A stretch of 48,230 bases of DNA from Lacticaseibacillus suilingensis (GTDB taxonomy: Bacteria > Bacillota > Bacilli > Lactobacillales > Lactobacillaceae). Positions 8,934 through 17,116 of the stretch are shown piece after piece. Positions within the stretch are counted from its first letter, which is position 1; each line of letters opens with the position of its first letter. Made by a program: the position numbers and the translations under genes. The stretch lies in NCBI RefSeq assembly GCF_016861845.1, contig NZ_BOLV01000018.1, positions 1-48,230 on the forward strand. Reading direction: 5' to 3'. The notes under the pieces are model-generated. The model was not told the DNA's origin. It saw nothing but the letters and a program-made list of their open reading frames with translations, and searched no databases.

Positions 8934-10319
8934 ATGGCCAAGGCTAGAACCAAATATGTTTGTCAAAATTGTGGCTACATCTCGGCCACCTTCCTCGGCC
9001 GCTGCCCGAACTGTGGGGCGTGGAATTCGCTGGTGGAAGAAACCGAAGCGCCAGTGAAGACGGCGGCGCCGCGCAAAACCAGCGGCGGCACCAAAATCAC
9101 GCCGCAGCGGCTCAATGAGGTGTCGCTCAAAAAAGAGCCGCGCGTCGCCACCGAACTCAATGAGCTGAACCGCGTGCTTGGCGGCGGCATTGTGCCAGGC
9201 TCTTTGATTCTGATTGGCGGCGATCCGGGGATTGGCAAGTCGACGCTGCTGACGCAGGTGTCAGGTTACCTGGCCCGCGGCGGGGCGAAGGTCCTGTATG
9301 TGTCCGGGGAAGAAAGTGCCAGTCAGATCAAGCTGCGTGCGATGCGCTTGGGTGTGGGTGATTCGGGGATGTACCTGTATCCGGAAACGGATATGCCCAG
9401 CATCACTGCCGCCATCGATGACATGGCGCCAGATTATGTCATTATCGACTCGGTGCAGACCATGAACGTGCCGGATATGAATTCAGCAGTGGGATCGGTG
9501 AGTCAAATCCGCGAAGTCACCGCGGAGCTGATGCGGATTGCCAAAACTAACCAGATTACAATTTTCATTGTGGGCCATGTCACCAAGGAAGGCGCCATCG
9601 CGGGGCCGAAGATTTTGGAGCACATGGTGGACACGGTGCTGTACTTTGAAGGTGACATGCACCACACGTACCGCATGCTGCGATCGGTGAAAAACCGCTT
9701 CGGCTCCACCAATGAAATTGGCATCTTCGAGATGCACCAAAACGGCTTGGCTGAAGTGGCTAATCCCTCTGAGCTCTTTCTGGAGGAGCGGCTCGCCGGT
9801 GCCACCGGTTCAGCGGTGGTGGTGTCAATGGAAGGCACGCGGCCGATTTTGGTTGAACTGCAGGCCTTGATGACGCCGACCATGTACGGTAACGCCAAGC
9901 GCACGTCTAGCGGCTTGGACCATAACCGCGTCAGCCTGATTATCGCCGTGCTGGAAAAGCGTGCCAACTTGATGCTCCAAAACCAGGACGCTTACCTGAA
10001 GGCGACTGGTGGGGTGCGGCTGGATGAACCGGCAATCGATTTGGCGATGGCGATGGCGATTGCCAGCTCGTATCGCGATACTGAAATCGCCCCGACGGAC
10101 TGTTTTGTCGGCGAAATTGGCTTGACTGGCGAGGTGCGCCGGGTCAATCGGATTGAGGATCGCATCAAAGAAGCGGCAAAATTGGGCTTTAAACGCATTT
10201 TTGTCCCTAAGAATAACCTGCAGGGCTTCGCTTCCCGTGATAAAATTAAAGTGATTGGTGTTGCCAGCGTCAGTGAGGCGCTGCAAGTCGTATTCAATCA
10301 GAAAGGAGGAACGAAATGA
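8934..10319 (+). CDS. radA: DNA repair protein RadA
   Basis: The product has 461 residues from ATG 8934 behind AAAGGAAG. In order: N-terminal zinc finger (C10, C13, C24, C27), RecA-like ATPase with Walker [10 protein letters not shown] (95-103), the RadA signature KNRFG (253-257), and a C-terminal Lon-like domain (about 290-455, including [18 protein letters not shown] and [14 protein letters not shown]). RadA (Sms) is a RecA-like branch-migration helicase in recombinational repair and, in Firmicutes, natural transformation. It overlaps yacL by four bases (ATGA). The order dut-radA-yacL-gltX is conserved in Lactobacillaceae. Confidence 0.97.
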   Translation: MAKARTKYVCQNCGYISATFLGRCPNCGAWNSLVEETEAPVKTAAPRKTSGGTKITPQRLNEVSLKKEPRVATELNELNRVLGGGIVPGSLILIGGDPGIGKSTLLTQVSGYLARGGAKVLYVSGEESASQIKLRAMRLGVGDSGMYLYPETDMPSITAAIDDMAPDYVIIDSVQTMNVPDMNSAVGSVSQIREVTAELMRIAKTNQITIFIVGHVTKEGAIAGPKILEHMVDTVLYFEGDMHHTYRMLRSVKNRFGSTNEIGIFEMHQNGLAEVANPSELFLEERLAGATGSAVVVSMEGTRPILVELQALMTPTMYGNAKRTSSGLDHNRVSLIIAVLEKRANLMLQNQDAYLKATGGVRLDEPAIDLAMAMAIASSYRDTEIAPTDCFVGEIGLTGEVRRVNRIEDRIKEAAKLGFKRIFVPKNNLQGFASRDKIKVIGVASVSEALQVVFNQKGGTK

Positions 10320-11494
10320 GAAAACGTGTGATTGCAATCGTGTTTGGGTTAGTCGGCGTCGGCGTTGGCGTCAACACGCTGCCGTTTTTGTGGATGCTCT
10401 TGCATCTGGACAGCATCGCGTGGTTGAACAACGCGATTGTCGACGGTTTGATCGGCGCCGTGGTGTTCTTGGCCATTTCTGAAGTCGCGTCTGGTTGGAT
10501 TATTCGCAAACTCGATCAAGCAGAAAAATATCTCAGCACGAAATCGGCATCGTTCCTGTTGTTTGGTGTGTTAGGCACAATTGTTGGCCTGGTGTTAGCT
10601 GCCATTATTTCAATTCTCTTTTATAATCTCCCCGGGCCATGGGGCGTGCTGTTGCCGCTGGTATTGATGATGTTGCTTGGTTACTTCGGCTTTCGGCTGG
10701 GGACCACGCGGCGCGACGAATGGCGCAAGCTCTTCGGCCAGCGTAATCGTGACCGCGATCGTGATAAAAAAGAGGATGACAACGCGGCGCTGCTTGATCG
10801 CCGGGTGGGGGACAACTTCCGCAAGTACAAGTTGCTCGATACCAGTGTAATCATTGACGGCCGCGTGCAGGCGATTGCCAAAACTGGCTTTTTGGAAGGC
10901 ACGTTGCTCGTGCCAACCTTCGTGGTGCATGAGTTGCAGCTGATTTCCGACTCGGCAGACGCCTTGAAGCGCGGCCGCGGCCGCCGCGGGCTGGATATCA
11001 TCAACCAGATGAAGGCTGATGACGAAATCAACGTGGAAATGTATGACGGCGATTTCGAGGACATGACTGAAGTGGACAGCAAGCTGCTGAAACTGGCCAA
11101 AATGCTGGATGGGATTGTGGTGACCAATGACTACAACCTCAACAAAGTGGCCCAGTTCCAAAACGTGCCCGTGCTCAACATCAACGAGCTGGCCAATGCC
11201 TTGAAGCCGGATCTCATTCCAGGCGAGCCGATGACCGTCACGGTGATCAAGTCAGGGACTGAGCGTCAGCAAGGCGTCGCCTACATGGAAGACGGCACGA
11301 TGGTCGTGGTCGAAGATGGCCAGTTCTACATGAACAAGCCCCTGAACGTCATTGTGACCTCTGCCATCCAAACCGCAGCCGGCCGGATGATTTTCGCCAA
11401 GCCTGCCCATCAGCAGCAGTCCTTGCGTGATGAAGCCGGCAAGGATGCCAAACCAGAGGCGTCAGAACCGAAGAACACTAAAAAGAAAAAGTAA
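10316..11494 (+). CDS. Membrane PIN/TRAM-domain protein YacL
   Basis: The start ATG 10316 overlaps the radA stop and lies behind AAAGGAGG. The product has 392 residues. The N-terminal half has four hydrophobic helices (about 5-28, 40-62, 80-103, 110-127). A PIN nuclease domain follows ([11 protein letters not shown], with acidic residues D175, D181, E206 and D272). A TRAM RNA-binding domain lies near 310-360 ([20 protein letters not shown]). A Lys-rich tail ends the protein. This is the YacL family found next to radA in Firmicutes. A membrane-tethered RNase is the likely role, but the substrate is not known. Confidence 0.9.
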   Translation: MRKRVIAIVFGLVGVGVGVNTLPFLWMLLHLDSIAWLNNAIVDGLIGAVVFLAISEVASGWIIRKLDQAEKYLSTKSASFLLFGVLGTIVGLVLAAIISILFYNLPGPWGVLLPLVLMMLLGYFGFRLGTTRRDEWRKLFGQRNRDRDRDKKEDDNAALLDRRVGDNFRKYKLLDTSVIIDGRVQAIAKTGFLEGTLLVPTFVVHELQLISDSADALKRGRGRRGLDIINQMKADDEINVEMYDGDFEDMTEVDSKLLKLAKMLDGIVVTNDYNLNKVAQFQNVPVLNINELANALKPDLIPGEPMTVTVIKSGTERQQGVAYMEDGTMVVVEDGQFYMNKPLNVIVTSAIQTAAGRMIFAKPAHQQQSLRDEAGKDAKPEASEPKNTKKKK

Positions 11495-11524
11495 GGCCGA
11501 GGCGCTCGCCGCCTCGCCGACCGA

Positions 11525-11557
11525 GTCGCCAGCGCATTGTCGCTGACGGCTTTTTTT
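11525..11557 (+). terminator. Intrinsic terminator after yacL
   Basis: An imperfect GC-rich stem is built around AGCG/CGCT (about 11525-11550) and followed by T7 (11551-11557). It ends the dut-radA-yacL transcript before gltX. Confidence 0.7.
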
Positions 11558-11622
11558 GCAGAAAAACGGCGCCGGTGCCGCAATGAAAACTCGCAACCGG
11601 GCGTGTTTGGAGCCGCCCCTTG

Positions 11623-11631
11623 TGGTACACT
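11623..11631 (+). promoter_or_regulatory. Extended -10 promoter candidate for gltX
   Basis: TGG-TACACT (11623-11631) is 75 bp before the gltX start codon. No clear -35 was found. The predicted start near 11638 falls inside an inverted repeat arm (11630-11640) that pairs with the start-codon region. Confidence 0.5.
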
Positions 11632-11712
11632 GTCAATGCAAGTGCACTGCGCTTTATTTGGTGCACGCCCCAGTTTGGGGAACAAAATTATGGAGGCATC
11701 GTGCATTGACAG
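11630..11712 (+). promoter_or_regulatory. Structured gltX leader with start codon in an 11-bp stem
   Basis: CTGTCAATGCA (11630-11640) is the exact reverse complement of TGCATTGACAG (11702-11712), which contains the TTG start codon. The closed region holds two more hairpins: GTGCAC/GTGCAC (11642-11647, 11661-11666) and CCCC/GGGG (11668-11671, 11677-11680). The GGAGG ribosome site (11692-11696) stays in the junction. The pairing is seen; a regulatory role is inference. Confidence 0.45.
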
Positions 11713-13196
11713 ATCGACCAATTCGGGTGCGTTACGCACCGAGTCCAACCGGACATTTACACATCGGGAACGCGCGGACGGCGCTGTTCAACTATTTGTT
11801 TGCCCGGCATAACAACGGGACAATGGTGCTGCGGATCGAAGACACAGACACCAAGCGCAACATTGCAGACGGGGAAAAGAGTCAGATCGAAAACCTGCAC
11901 TGGCTGGGGATCGACTGGGATGAAGGCCCTGATAAAGGCGGCGACTTTGGCCCTTACCGGCAATCTGAACGCAAGGACATCTATGAACGCTATATCCAGG
12001 AACTGATGGATAAAGGCCAAGCTTATGAATCCTACAAAACCGAAGCCGAATTGGAAGCCGATCGTGAAGCCCAAAAGGCCAATCACGAAATGCCGCATTA
12101 TGTCTACGAATACGAAGGCATGACCGAAGCCGAGAAACAGGCTAAAATTGCCGCTGCTAAGGCGCAAGGCCTACAGCCGGTCATTCGCTTCCACATTCCA
12201 ACGGACAAGACCTACGAATGGAATGATATCGTCAAAGGCGACATTTCCATCGAAGGTAAAACCATCGGTGGCGACTTTGTCATCATGAAACGTGATGGCA
12301 TGCCAACCTATAACTTTGCGGTGGTGGTTGATGACCATTTGATGGAAATCACCCATGTGCTGCGTGGGGATGACCACATCGCTAACACGCCTAAGCAAAT
12401 CGCGATTTACGAAGCGCTGGGCTGGGAACCACCGGTGTTTGGCCACATGACCTTGATCATCAATGGCGAGACTGGCAAGAAGCTGTCAAAGCGTGACGAA
12501 TCTGTTTTGCAGTTCATCGAACAGTATCGCGAACTGGGCTACCTGCCAGAAGCCATGTTCAACTTCATCACCTTGCTGGGTTGGTCACCAAAAGGGGAAG
12601 ACGAAATCTTCTCCAAGAAGGACTTCATCAAGCTCTTTGATGAAACCCGCCTGTCCAAGAGCCCGGCGCGCTTCGATAAGAAGAAGCTGGAATGGGTCAA
12701 CAACCAGTACATTAAGAAGACCGATCCGAACGAACTGACCGCCTTGGCCAGCGAGAACCTGATCGAATCCGGCCGATTGCCAAAGGATCCAGATCCAAAG
12801 ACTTTGGAATGGGCGCGGCAACTGATTAGCCTGTATATCCCGCAGATGAGTTACACCGGCCAAATCACCGAGCTGTCCAGCATTTTCTTCGAAGCGCCTA
12901 AGGCTTTGGATGAAGCTGCGCTGAAGGAATTAGCTGACGACAACGCTTTGCCAGTGATCCAAAACGTGGCCACCAAGCTGCGCGCTTTGGATACCTTCTC
13001 GGCTTACTTCATCAACCAGGCGGTTTACCACACCCGGCTTGAAACCGGCGTGAAGGGCCGCAAGCTCTACATGCCAATTCGTATCGCCACCACCCGTGAG
13101 ATGCACGGCCCACAACTGGCCGAAACCATCGAACTGATGGGTCGCGAAAAAGTCTTAGCCAACATCGATTACGTGCTGCAAGCTTTGCAGAAGTAA
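11706..13196 (+). CDS. gltX: Glutamate--tRNA ligase
   Basis: The start is TTG 11706, because GGAGG (11692-11696) is nine bases before it and the protein then begins [16 protein letters not shown], the standard GluRS N-terminus. The longer frame from 11556 would run through the terminator and promoter. The product has 496 residues, the normal size for a bacterial GluRS. It has the class I signature HLHIG (17-21), RIEDTD, and KLSKR (259-263) as the KMSKS-type loop. It charges tRNA-Glu and, in lactobacilli, usually also tRNA-Gln for the GatCAB route. Its leader is unusually structured (see 11630-11712). It is separated from cysS, its usual neighbour, by about 5.7 kb of other genes. Confidence 0.97.
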   Translation: MTDRPIRVRYAPSPTGHLHIGNARTALFNYLFARHNNGTMVLRIEDTDTKRNIADGEKSQIENLHWLGIDWDEGPDKGGDFGPYRQSERKDIYERYIQELMDKGQAYESYKTEAELEADREAQKANHEMPHYVYEYEGMTEAEKQAKIAAAKAQGLQPVIRFHIPTDKTYEWNDIVKGDISIEGKTIGGDFVIMKRDGMPTYNFAVVVDDHLMEITHVLRGDDHIANTPKQIAIYEALGWEPPVFGHMTLIINGETGKKLSKRDESVLQFIEQYRELGYLPEAMFNFITLLGWSPKGEDEIFSKKDFIKLFDETRLSKSPARFDKKKLEWVNNQYIKKTDPNELTALASENLIESGRLPKDPDPKTLEWARQLISLYIPQMSYTGQITELSSIFFEAPKALDEAALKELADDNALPVIQNVATKLRALDTFSAYFINQAVYHTRLETGVKGRKLYMPIRIATTREMHGPQLAETIELMGREKVLANIDYVLQALQK

Positions 13197-13206
13197 GATG
13201 TTACCT

Positions 13207-13238
13207 CAACAGCCACTCCTAACGGGGGTGGCTGTTTT
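13207..13238 (+). terminator. Intrinsic terminator after gltX
   Basis: AACAGCCAC (13208-13216) pairs with GTGGCTGTT (13228-13236), ending in T4. It lies 11 bp past the gltX stop. Confidence 0.85.
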
Positions 13239-13296
13239 GAGTATTGCCCGGGAAATAGCAGTGCCTTGGTTCGATGGAAATTGTTTCAATTCATCC

Positions 13297-13325
13297 TTGC
13301 TACTTCACACCAATCCTGTTACAAT
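13297..13325 (+). promoter_or_regulatory. Promoter of the NmrA-Rrf2 pair
   Basis: The -35 is TTGCTA (13297-13302) and the -10 is TACAAT (13320-13325), with a 17-bp spacer. An inverted repeat ACAATA...TATTGT (13321-13326, 13345-13350) overlaps the -10 and the predicted start, a natural place for a repressor such as the Rrf2 protein encoded at 14225. Confidence 0.7.
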
Positions 13326-13374
13326 AAATGTTGCAAGTTACTTATATTGTCACAGGACGAAGGGAGCGCTTTTT

Positions 13375-14220
13375 ATGACAACATATGCTTTAACAGCTGC
13401 GACCGGTCACTTTGGCCAAACCGCGGTCAAACAATTGGTGGCGTTAGTCGGGGCTGAGAATGTGGTAGCGTTGGCCCGCAATGTCGACAAGGCGAAGGGC
13501 TTAATGCCAGCTGGCGTGACGGTGCGGCCTGGTGACTACACGGATCAGGACCAGTTGACGGCTTCACTGCAAGGCGTGGATCGGTTGCTATTTATTTCGT
13601 CGCTGCCAGGTGGCAAGATATCACGGATTCAGCAGCATCAGAATCTGATTAATGCGGCTAAGGCGGCGCAAGTCGGCTTTGTTGCCTACACCAGTTTTCC
13701 CCATGCGGATCAGTCGAAGGCCCCACTGGCGGCGGATCATCAAGCAACTGAGCAGGCACTGAAGGATTCGGGTTTAACGTATGCCTTTTTGCGCAATAAC
13801 TGGTACTTGGAAAATGAAGCAAACGGCTTGAAGAAGGCGGCTGCTGGGAAGCCCCTGGTTTACGCGGCGGGCGCTGGCCAGGTTGGCTGGGCCTTGGAAC
13901 GGGAATACGCCGAAGCGGCGGCCAAGATTTTGGTGGCCGATGCGCCAAAGGCCGTTTATGAATTGTCCGGCCCAGCGCGGACCTATGCTGACTTGGCGGC
14001 GGCCATTGATGGGGCAACGGCGCAGGCGCTCGATGTTGCGACATACAAACAAGGGCTGGAGGCGGCAGGCCTGCCAGCTGGTGCGGTTGCTGCGTTGTCT
14101 GGCATTCAGCAATCGATCCGCGACGGCCAGTTGACGCCAGATGGTGATACGCTGTCCGCCGTGCTGGGCCATGAATTGACCCCGCTGGCTGACGCGATTC
14201 AGGCAGTCCTGCGAGGGTAA
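13375..14220 (+). CDS. NmrA-family NAD(P)-dependent quinone oxidoreductase (QorB/YtfG-like)
   Basis: ATG 13375 is chosen for its AAGGGAG site; the longer frame would run through the gltX terminator and this promoter. The product has 281 residues. An N-terminal Rossmann fold shows the glycine motif AATGHFGQTAV and begins MTTYALTAATG. LLFISSLPG and FVAYTSFPHAD are typical of NmrA/QorB proteins, which are atypical short-chain dehydrogenases. They reduce quinones with NADPH or act as redox sensors; which applies here cannot be read from sequence. It is followed after 4 bp by an Rrf2 regulator, so the two are probably one autoregulated, redox-responsive unit. Confidence 0.85.
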   Translation: MTTYALTAATGHFGQTAVKQLVALVGAENVVALARNVDKAKGLMPAGVTVRPGDYTDQDQLTASLQGVDRLLFISSLPGGKISRIQQHQNLINAAKAAQVGFVAYTSFPHADQSKAPLAADHQATEQALKDSGLTYAFLRNNWYLENEANGLKKAAAGKPLVYAAGAGQVGWALEREYAEAAAKILVADAPKAVYELSGPARTYADLAAAIDGATAQALDVATYKQGLEAAGLPAGAVAALSGIQQSIRDGQLTPDGDTLSAVLGHELTPLADAIQAVLRG

Positions 14221-14224
14221 ATTG

Positions 14225-14656
14225 ATGAAATACTCGCATAAGCTCAGCGACGGGGTGCACATTTTGGCCTATGTCGATATTTACCAAGACGCCGATCTCT
14301 CCAGTGGTGCCATCGCCGCCAGTATCGAAGCCAATCCGAGCTTGGTGCGCCGGCTGATGGCCCAGCTGGTTAAGGCCGGCCTGCTGACGAGTCAGCCTGG
14401 GGCCGCCGCGCCGGCGCTGGCCCGACCAGCGGCAGAGATTTCGCTGCTGGATGTCTACCAGGCTTTGGAGGGCAACAAGGAGCTGCTGCATATTGATGAG
14501 AAAACCAACCCGCAATGTATCGTTGGCGGTAATATCCAAGCGAGCTTGAATGTGGCTTACGCGCAGGTGCAACAAGCGGCCGAAGCGCAAATGGCGGCGA
14601 TTAGTTTGCAGGGGATTATCTCAGATATTCTTCAGCGTGAAGCGGCGAAACATTAA
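14225..14656 (+). CDS. Rrf2-family transcriptional regulator
   Basis: ATG 14225 is preferred over TTG 14222 because GAGGG (14213-14217) is spaced seven bases from it. The product has 143 residues. A winged helix-turn-helix lies at about 20-55 (SSGAIAASIEANPSLVRRLMAQLVKAGLL), followed by the Rrf2 dimer helix. Iron-sulfur Rrf2 proteins have three clustered cysteines; this one has a single Cys (C98, NPQCIVGG), as in the YwnA-like subgroup. Cluster binding is therefore unlikely, and single-thiol oxidation or another signal is more plausible. It probably controls the promoter at 13297-13325. Confidence 0.85.
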   Translation: MKYSHKLSDGVHILAYVDIYQDADLSSGAIAASIEANPSLVRRLMAQLVKAGLLTSQPGAAAPALARPAAEISLLDVYQALEGNKELLHIDEKTNPQCIVGGNIQASLNVAYAQVQQAAEAQMAAISLQGIISDILQREAAKH

Positions 14657-14669
14657 TCCAATTGGACAA

Positions 14670-14704
14670 AAAAGGTCAACGTCTTTAAGGCGTTGGCCTT
14701 TTCT
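14670..14704. terminator. Bidirectional terminator between rrf2 and the GH3 gene
   Basis: AAAGGTCAACG (14671-14681) pairs with CGTTGGCCTTT (14691-14701, one wobble). T-runs occur on both strands. It serves the convergent genes on either side. Confidence 0.8.
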
Positions 14705-14741
14705 AATGATACGAATCATTGAGCTTGAAGGAACGACTTGA

Positions 14742-16445
14742 TTAAGCCGCGTGTCTCTTGAGCAGGAACGCCCCGCCCAATGCCGCAATAATGGCCATGA
14801 AACCCAGTCCAGCCAAAGCTGCCTCTTTCGCGTCGCCAGTCCGTGGTAGACTGGCCTTGGTGGTCTTCTTTGCCGCGGTTGCAACGACCTTATGGCCTGT
14901 ATTCTTGGCTGACTTGGCCGGGGTCTTCACAGGTTTTGGCTGCGGCTTGCCTTGGTTATCTTTAGCAGCTTGCTTGCCGGTGTCGGTTGGTGTCGGGGTG
15001 GTTTCAACCGGTGTTTCTGCTTTAGCCAAGGCATCGATGGTCAAAGACAGTGGTGCGATATCGGTCATCCCAGTGCTCAGCACAACAGCTTGCTTGGCAT
15101 CCGTCAGCGGGACGTCGATTTCGTACTTACCACCGGCGCCAATCACGGTTTCCGCTAAAGGTGCGCCGTCCACAGACTTGGCATAAATGGGTTCGCCTGT
15201 TGACAGGTCTGGATCGACGACGGTACCAGTGATGCGAGCGACTTTAGCGTCTTGGTCGTAAGTCACTTTGTCAGAGGTAATTTCTTTTTTGGCCAAATCG
15301 CCTTTGGTAATCAGGCCCAGTTTGCGCTTCAAGCTAAGGAGCCGGAACACGTGCTGGTCGATTTCGCTTTCTGACAAGTTGCCCGCTTTAACGGCATCAA
15401 GCAGGGCCGGAATGGCTTTCGCGTAATCATTATTCATGATGCCGTCGTTACCAGCTTCGGCAGCTAGCACGTCGACAGCAACGTCATTATGTTCCTGAGC
15501 AAACTTGGTGATGGCGCCCATACCCAGGCCGTCGGTGATAATCACACCTTGGAAGCCAAGTTCTTCGCGCAGCAAACCTTGAACGACCTTCCGCGATAGG
15601 GAGGAAGGATAGTCAGGATCAACAGCCTTCATCACAATATGAGCAATCATAATGGAATCAACGCCGGCTTCAATCCCGGCTTTGAACGGCAGCAGGTCCT
15701 CTTGTTCAAATTGTTCCTTGGTGCGATCAACCACAGCAAAATCCGTATGCGTGTCGATGGCCGCACCGTAACCTGGGAAGTGTTTCAACGTCGCCGCAAC
15801 ATTTTGCTGCCAAGCCGGAACGACTTGCTTGATGTAGTCCGCTGTGGTCGCGTAGTCCTGGCCAAATGAGCGGGCGTAGATGAAGGCATCCTTGTCGCTG
15901 GTGGTGTCTGCATCAGGGGCGAAGTTCCAGTTAACGCCAAGGTCACGTAGCATTGCACCGACATCGGTGGCCTCTTTCAACACTTCTGGCATGCCGCCTT
16001 CAGCATACGCCTGCTGCGGCGAAGGGAAGGCGCGATAATCGGACACGACTGGATTATCACTCAGCCGTGAAACCTTGCCGCCTTCCTGGTCAATACCGAC
16101 CAGCAGCGGCAGATCAGCAGCATCTTGGAAACTCTGCATTTTGGTCTTAAACGCTGCTGCGTCTTTAACACTGGTGAAATCGGCGCCGTAAACAATCAAC
16201 CCACCCAGGTGATATTTGGCGACGTCTTGGCGCACCTGCTGGTTGTCCTGCGGGGTGCGCGAGATAAACATTTGCCCAACTTTTTCTTCCAAGGTCATCC
16301 GGCTGATGTACGCGTTGATGTCTGCGTCAGTCAGCGTGTTGTCAGCCGTCGCGGCGTGAACCGTGGTGGCGCTGAAGCCGCTACTCCCCAGCAGCAGTCC
16401 AGCGGTACTCAACGTGGTGACCAAAAGATTTGCCCATTTCTTCAT
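14742..16445 (-). CDS. Wall-anchored GH3 beta-N-acetylhexosaminidase (NagZ-like)
   Basis: ATG 16445 lies behind GAGAGGAG. The product has 567 residues. A signal peptide ends near VHAAT. A glycoside hydrolase family 3 barrel spans about 38-390 with DQEGG (119-123), the NagZ motif KHFPG (221-225), the D-T-H dyad (231-233) and the probable catalytic Asp305 (TDGLGMG). A beta domain follows (about 400-480), then a Pro/Thr/Lys-rich wall spanner, LPRTG (533-537), a hydrophobic helix and KRHAA. NagZ enzymes release terminal GlcNAc from muropeptides or glycoconjugates. The signal peptide and sortase anchor place this one outside the cell. It stands alone on its strand, with its own extended -10 promoter and operator-like repeat. 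Confidence 0.9.
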   Translation of the reverse strand: MKKWANLLVTTLSTAGLLLGSSGFSATTVHAATADNTLTDADINAYISRMTLEEKVGQMFISRTPQDNQQVRQDVAKYHLGGLIVYGADFTSVKDAAAFKTKMQSFQDAADLPLLVGIDQEGGKVSRLSDNPVVSDYRAFPSPQQAYAEGGMPEVLKEATDVGAMLRDLGVNWNFAPDADTTSDKDAFIYARSFGQDYATTADYIKQVVPAWQQNVAATLKHFPGYGAAIDTHTDFAVVDRTKEQFEQEDLLPFKAGIEAGVDSIMIAHIVMKAVDPDYPSSLSRKVVQGLLREELGFQGVIITDGLGMGAITKFAQEHNDVAVDVLAAEAGNDGIMNNDYAKAIPALLDAVKAGNLSESEIDQHVFRLLSLKRKLGLITKGDLAKKEITSDKVTYDQDAKVARITGTVVDPDLSTGEPIYAKSVDGAPLAETVIGAGGKYEIDVPLTDAKQAVVLSTGMTDIAPLSLTIDALAKAETPVETTPTPTDTGKQAAKDNQGKPQPKPVKTPAKSAKNTGHKVVATAAKKTTKASLPRTGDAKEAALAGLGFMAIIAALGGAFLLKRHAA

Positions 16446-16495
16446 AACCCATGTACTCCTCTCGAGCCAATAATGGCTAGTGCACTGTCATTGGT

Positions 16496-16528
16496 CTATA
16501 CTCCTCCTTGCTCAGGGTGAGTATAGCA
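16496..16528 (-). promoter_or_regulatory. nagZ-like gene promoter with overlapping inverted repeat
   Basis: On the minus strand TGC-TATACT (16520-16528) is an extended -10. A perfect 8-bp inverted repeat, CTATACTC (16496-16503) and GAGTATAG (16519-16526), covers it and suggests an operator. A further 14-bp palindrome, TTCACAAGTGTGAA, lies upstream at 16576-16589. Confidence 0.5.
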
Positions 16529-16545
16529 CCGGGAAATGATTGATG

Positions 16546-16735
16546 GAAGCGTTTTATAATATCTTTTTTAATTTTTTCACAAGTGTGAACGCCTTTATTT
16601 TGTGGGTATTAATTAATTAAATAACAATATAATCCCGGCGGTCTGGACCAAAACGGGATGGAGTGACGGTTGGAATACGCAAAGGATAAACAAGAAACTA
16701 TTTTTCGAGTTAAAACTGCCTTTGCCTGTTGTCTG
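16546..16735. other. Gene-free AT-rich stretch upstream of the tandem structured repeats
   Basis: This stretch carries the 14-bp palindrome at 16576-16589, an AT-rich run and a TATAAT word (16628-16633) without a convincing -35. No reading frame with a ribosome site was found. It leads into repeat element A. Confidence 0.4.
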
Positions 16736-16874
16736 TAGTTGCGCTGCGTGAGGCCAACGCCCGAGCATGTAGCTACGCCCGAAGCCTCACCGCCAAAGAA
16801 CGGCGGTAATGCTTCAGGCTGACATGCGGCAGAAAGGCTAATCATCCGGCTAAGTGCGGCCTCACTTCACAGCC
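16736..16874 (+). repeat. Structured intergenic repeat, element A
   Basis: It begins TAGTTGCGCTGCG and ends TTCACAGCC. An 8-bp outer stem (GTGAGGCC 16748-16755 with GGCCTCAC 16858-16865) closes it. Inside is a hairpin ACCGCC-AAAGAAC-GGCGGT (16789-16807) within a second stem AGCCT/AGGCT. Bases 16815-16861 match 44 of 47 positions of element C (28105-28151, minus strand). Confidence 0.75.
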
Positions 16875-16890
16875 TTTTACTTGCCGGTTT

Positions 16891-17057
16891 TAGTTGCGCT
16901 GCGGTTGGCAACGCGCGAGCGACTTGATCAGCCTGTAGCGCATAGCGTACAGGCTGACATGCGGTAGCAGCTACGCATCATGCCTCGAAGCCAAAGAACG
17001 GCTTCAATGCATGACGCTAGGCTATTCGTCGAGCTAGAAGCGCCAACCTCCACAGCC
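16891..17057 (+). repeat. Structured intergenic repeat, element B
   Basis: It has the same start (TAGTTGCGCTGCG) and end (TCCACAGCC) as element A. The outer stem is GGTTGGC (16903-16909) with GCCAACC (17042-17048). It contains hairpin CAGCCTGTA/TACAGGCTG (16929-16937, 16948-16956) and hairpin GAAGCC-AAAGAAC-GGCTTC (16987-17005), with the same loop as A but a different stem. It ends four bases before the recQ -35. Confidence 0.75.
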
Positions 17058-17060
17058 GGT

Positions 17061-17089
17061 TTTACACAACTTCATTTGGCGGGTAGAAT
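17061..17089 (+). promoter_or_regulatory. recQ promoter
   Basis: The -35 is TTTACA (17061-17066) and the -10 is TAGAAT (17084-17089), with a 17-bp spacer. The start codon is 28 bp after the -10. Confidence 0.8.
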
Positions 17090-17116
17090 AGTCTAATACG
17101 AAACGGGGGAGAAACG

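Noticed and set aside
11558-11705. T-box leader before gltX
   Set aside because: No T-box sequence or specifier-loop layout was found, and no terminator follows the structure before the start codon.
13658-14590. 310-codon minus-strand frame opposite the NmrA and Rrf2 genes
   Set aside because: Long antisense frames are common in GC-rich DNA; both sense genes have clear domains and ribosome sites.
16446-17116. Degraded insertion sequence in the 670-bp gap before recQ
   Set aside because: No transposase fragment, no terminal inverted repeats spanning the interval and no target duplication were seen; the content is the structured repeats A and B.
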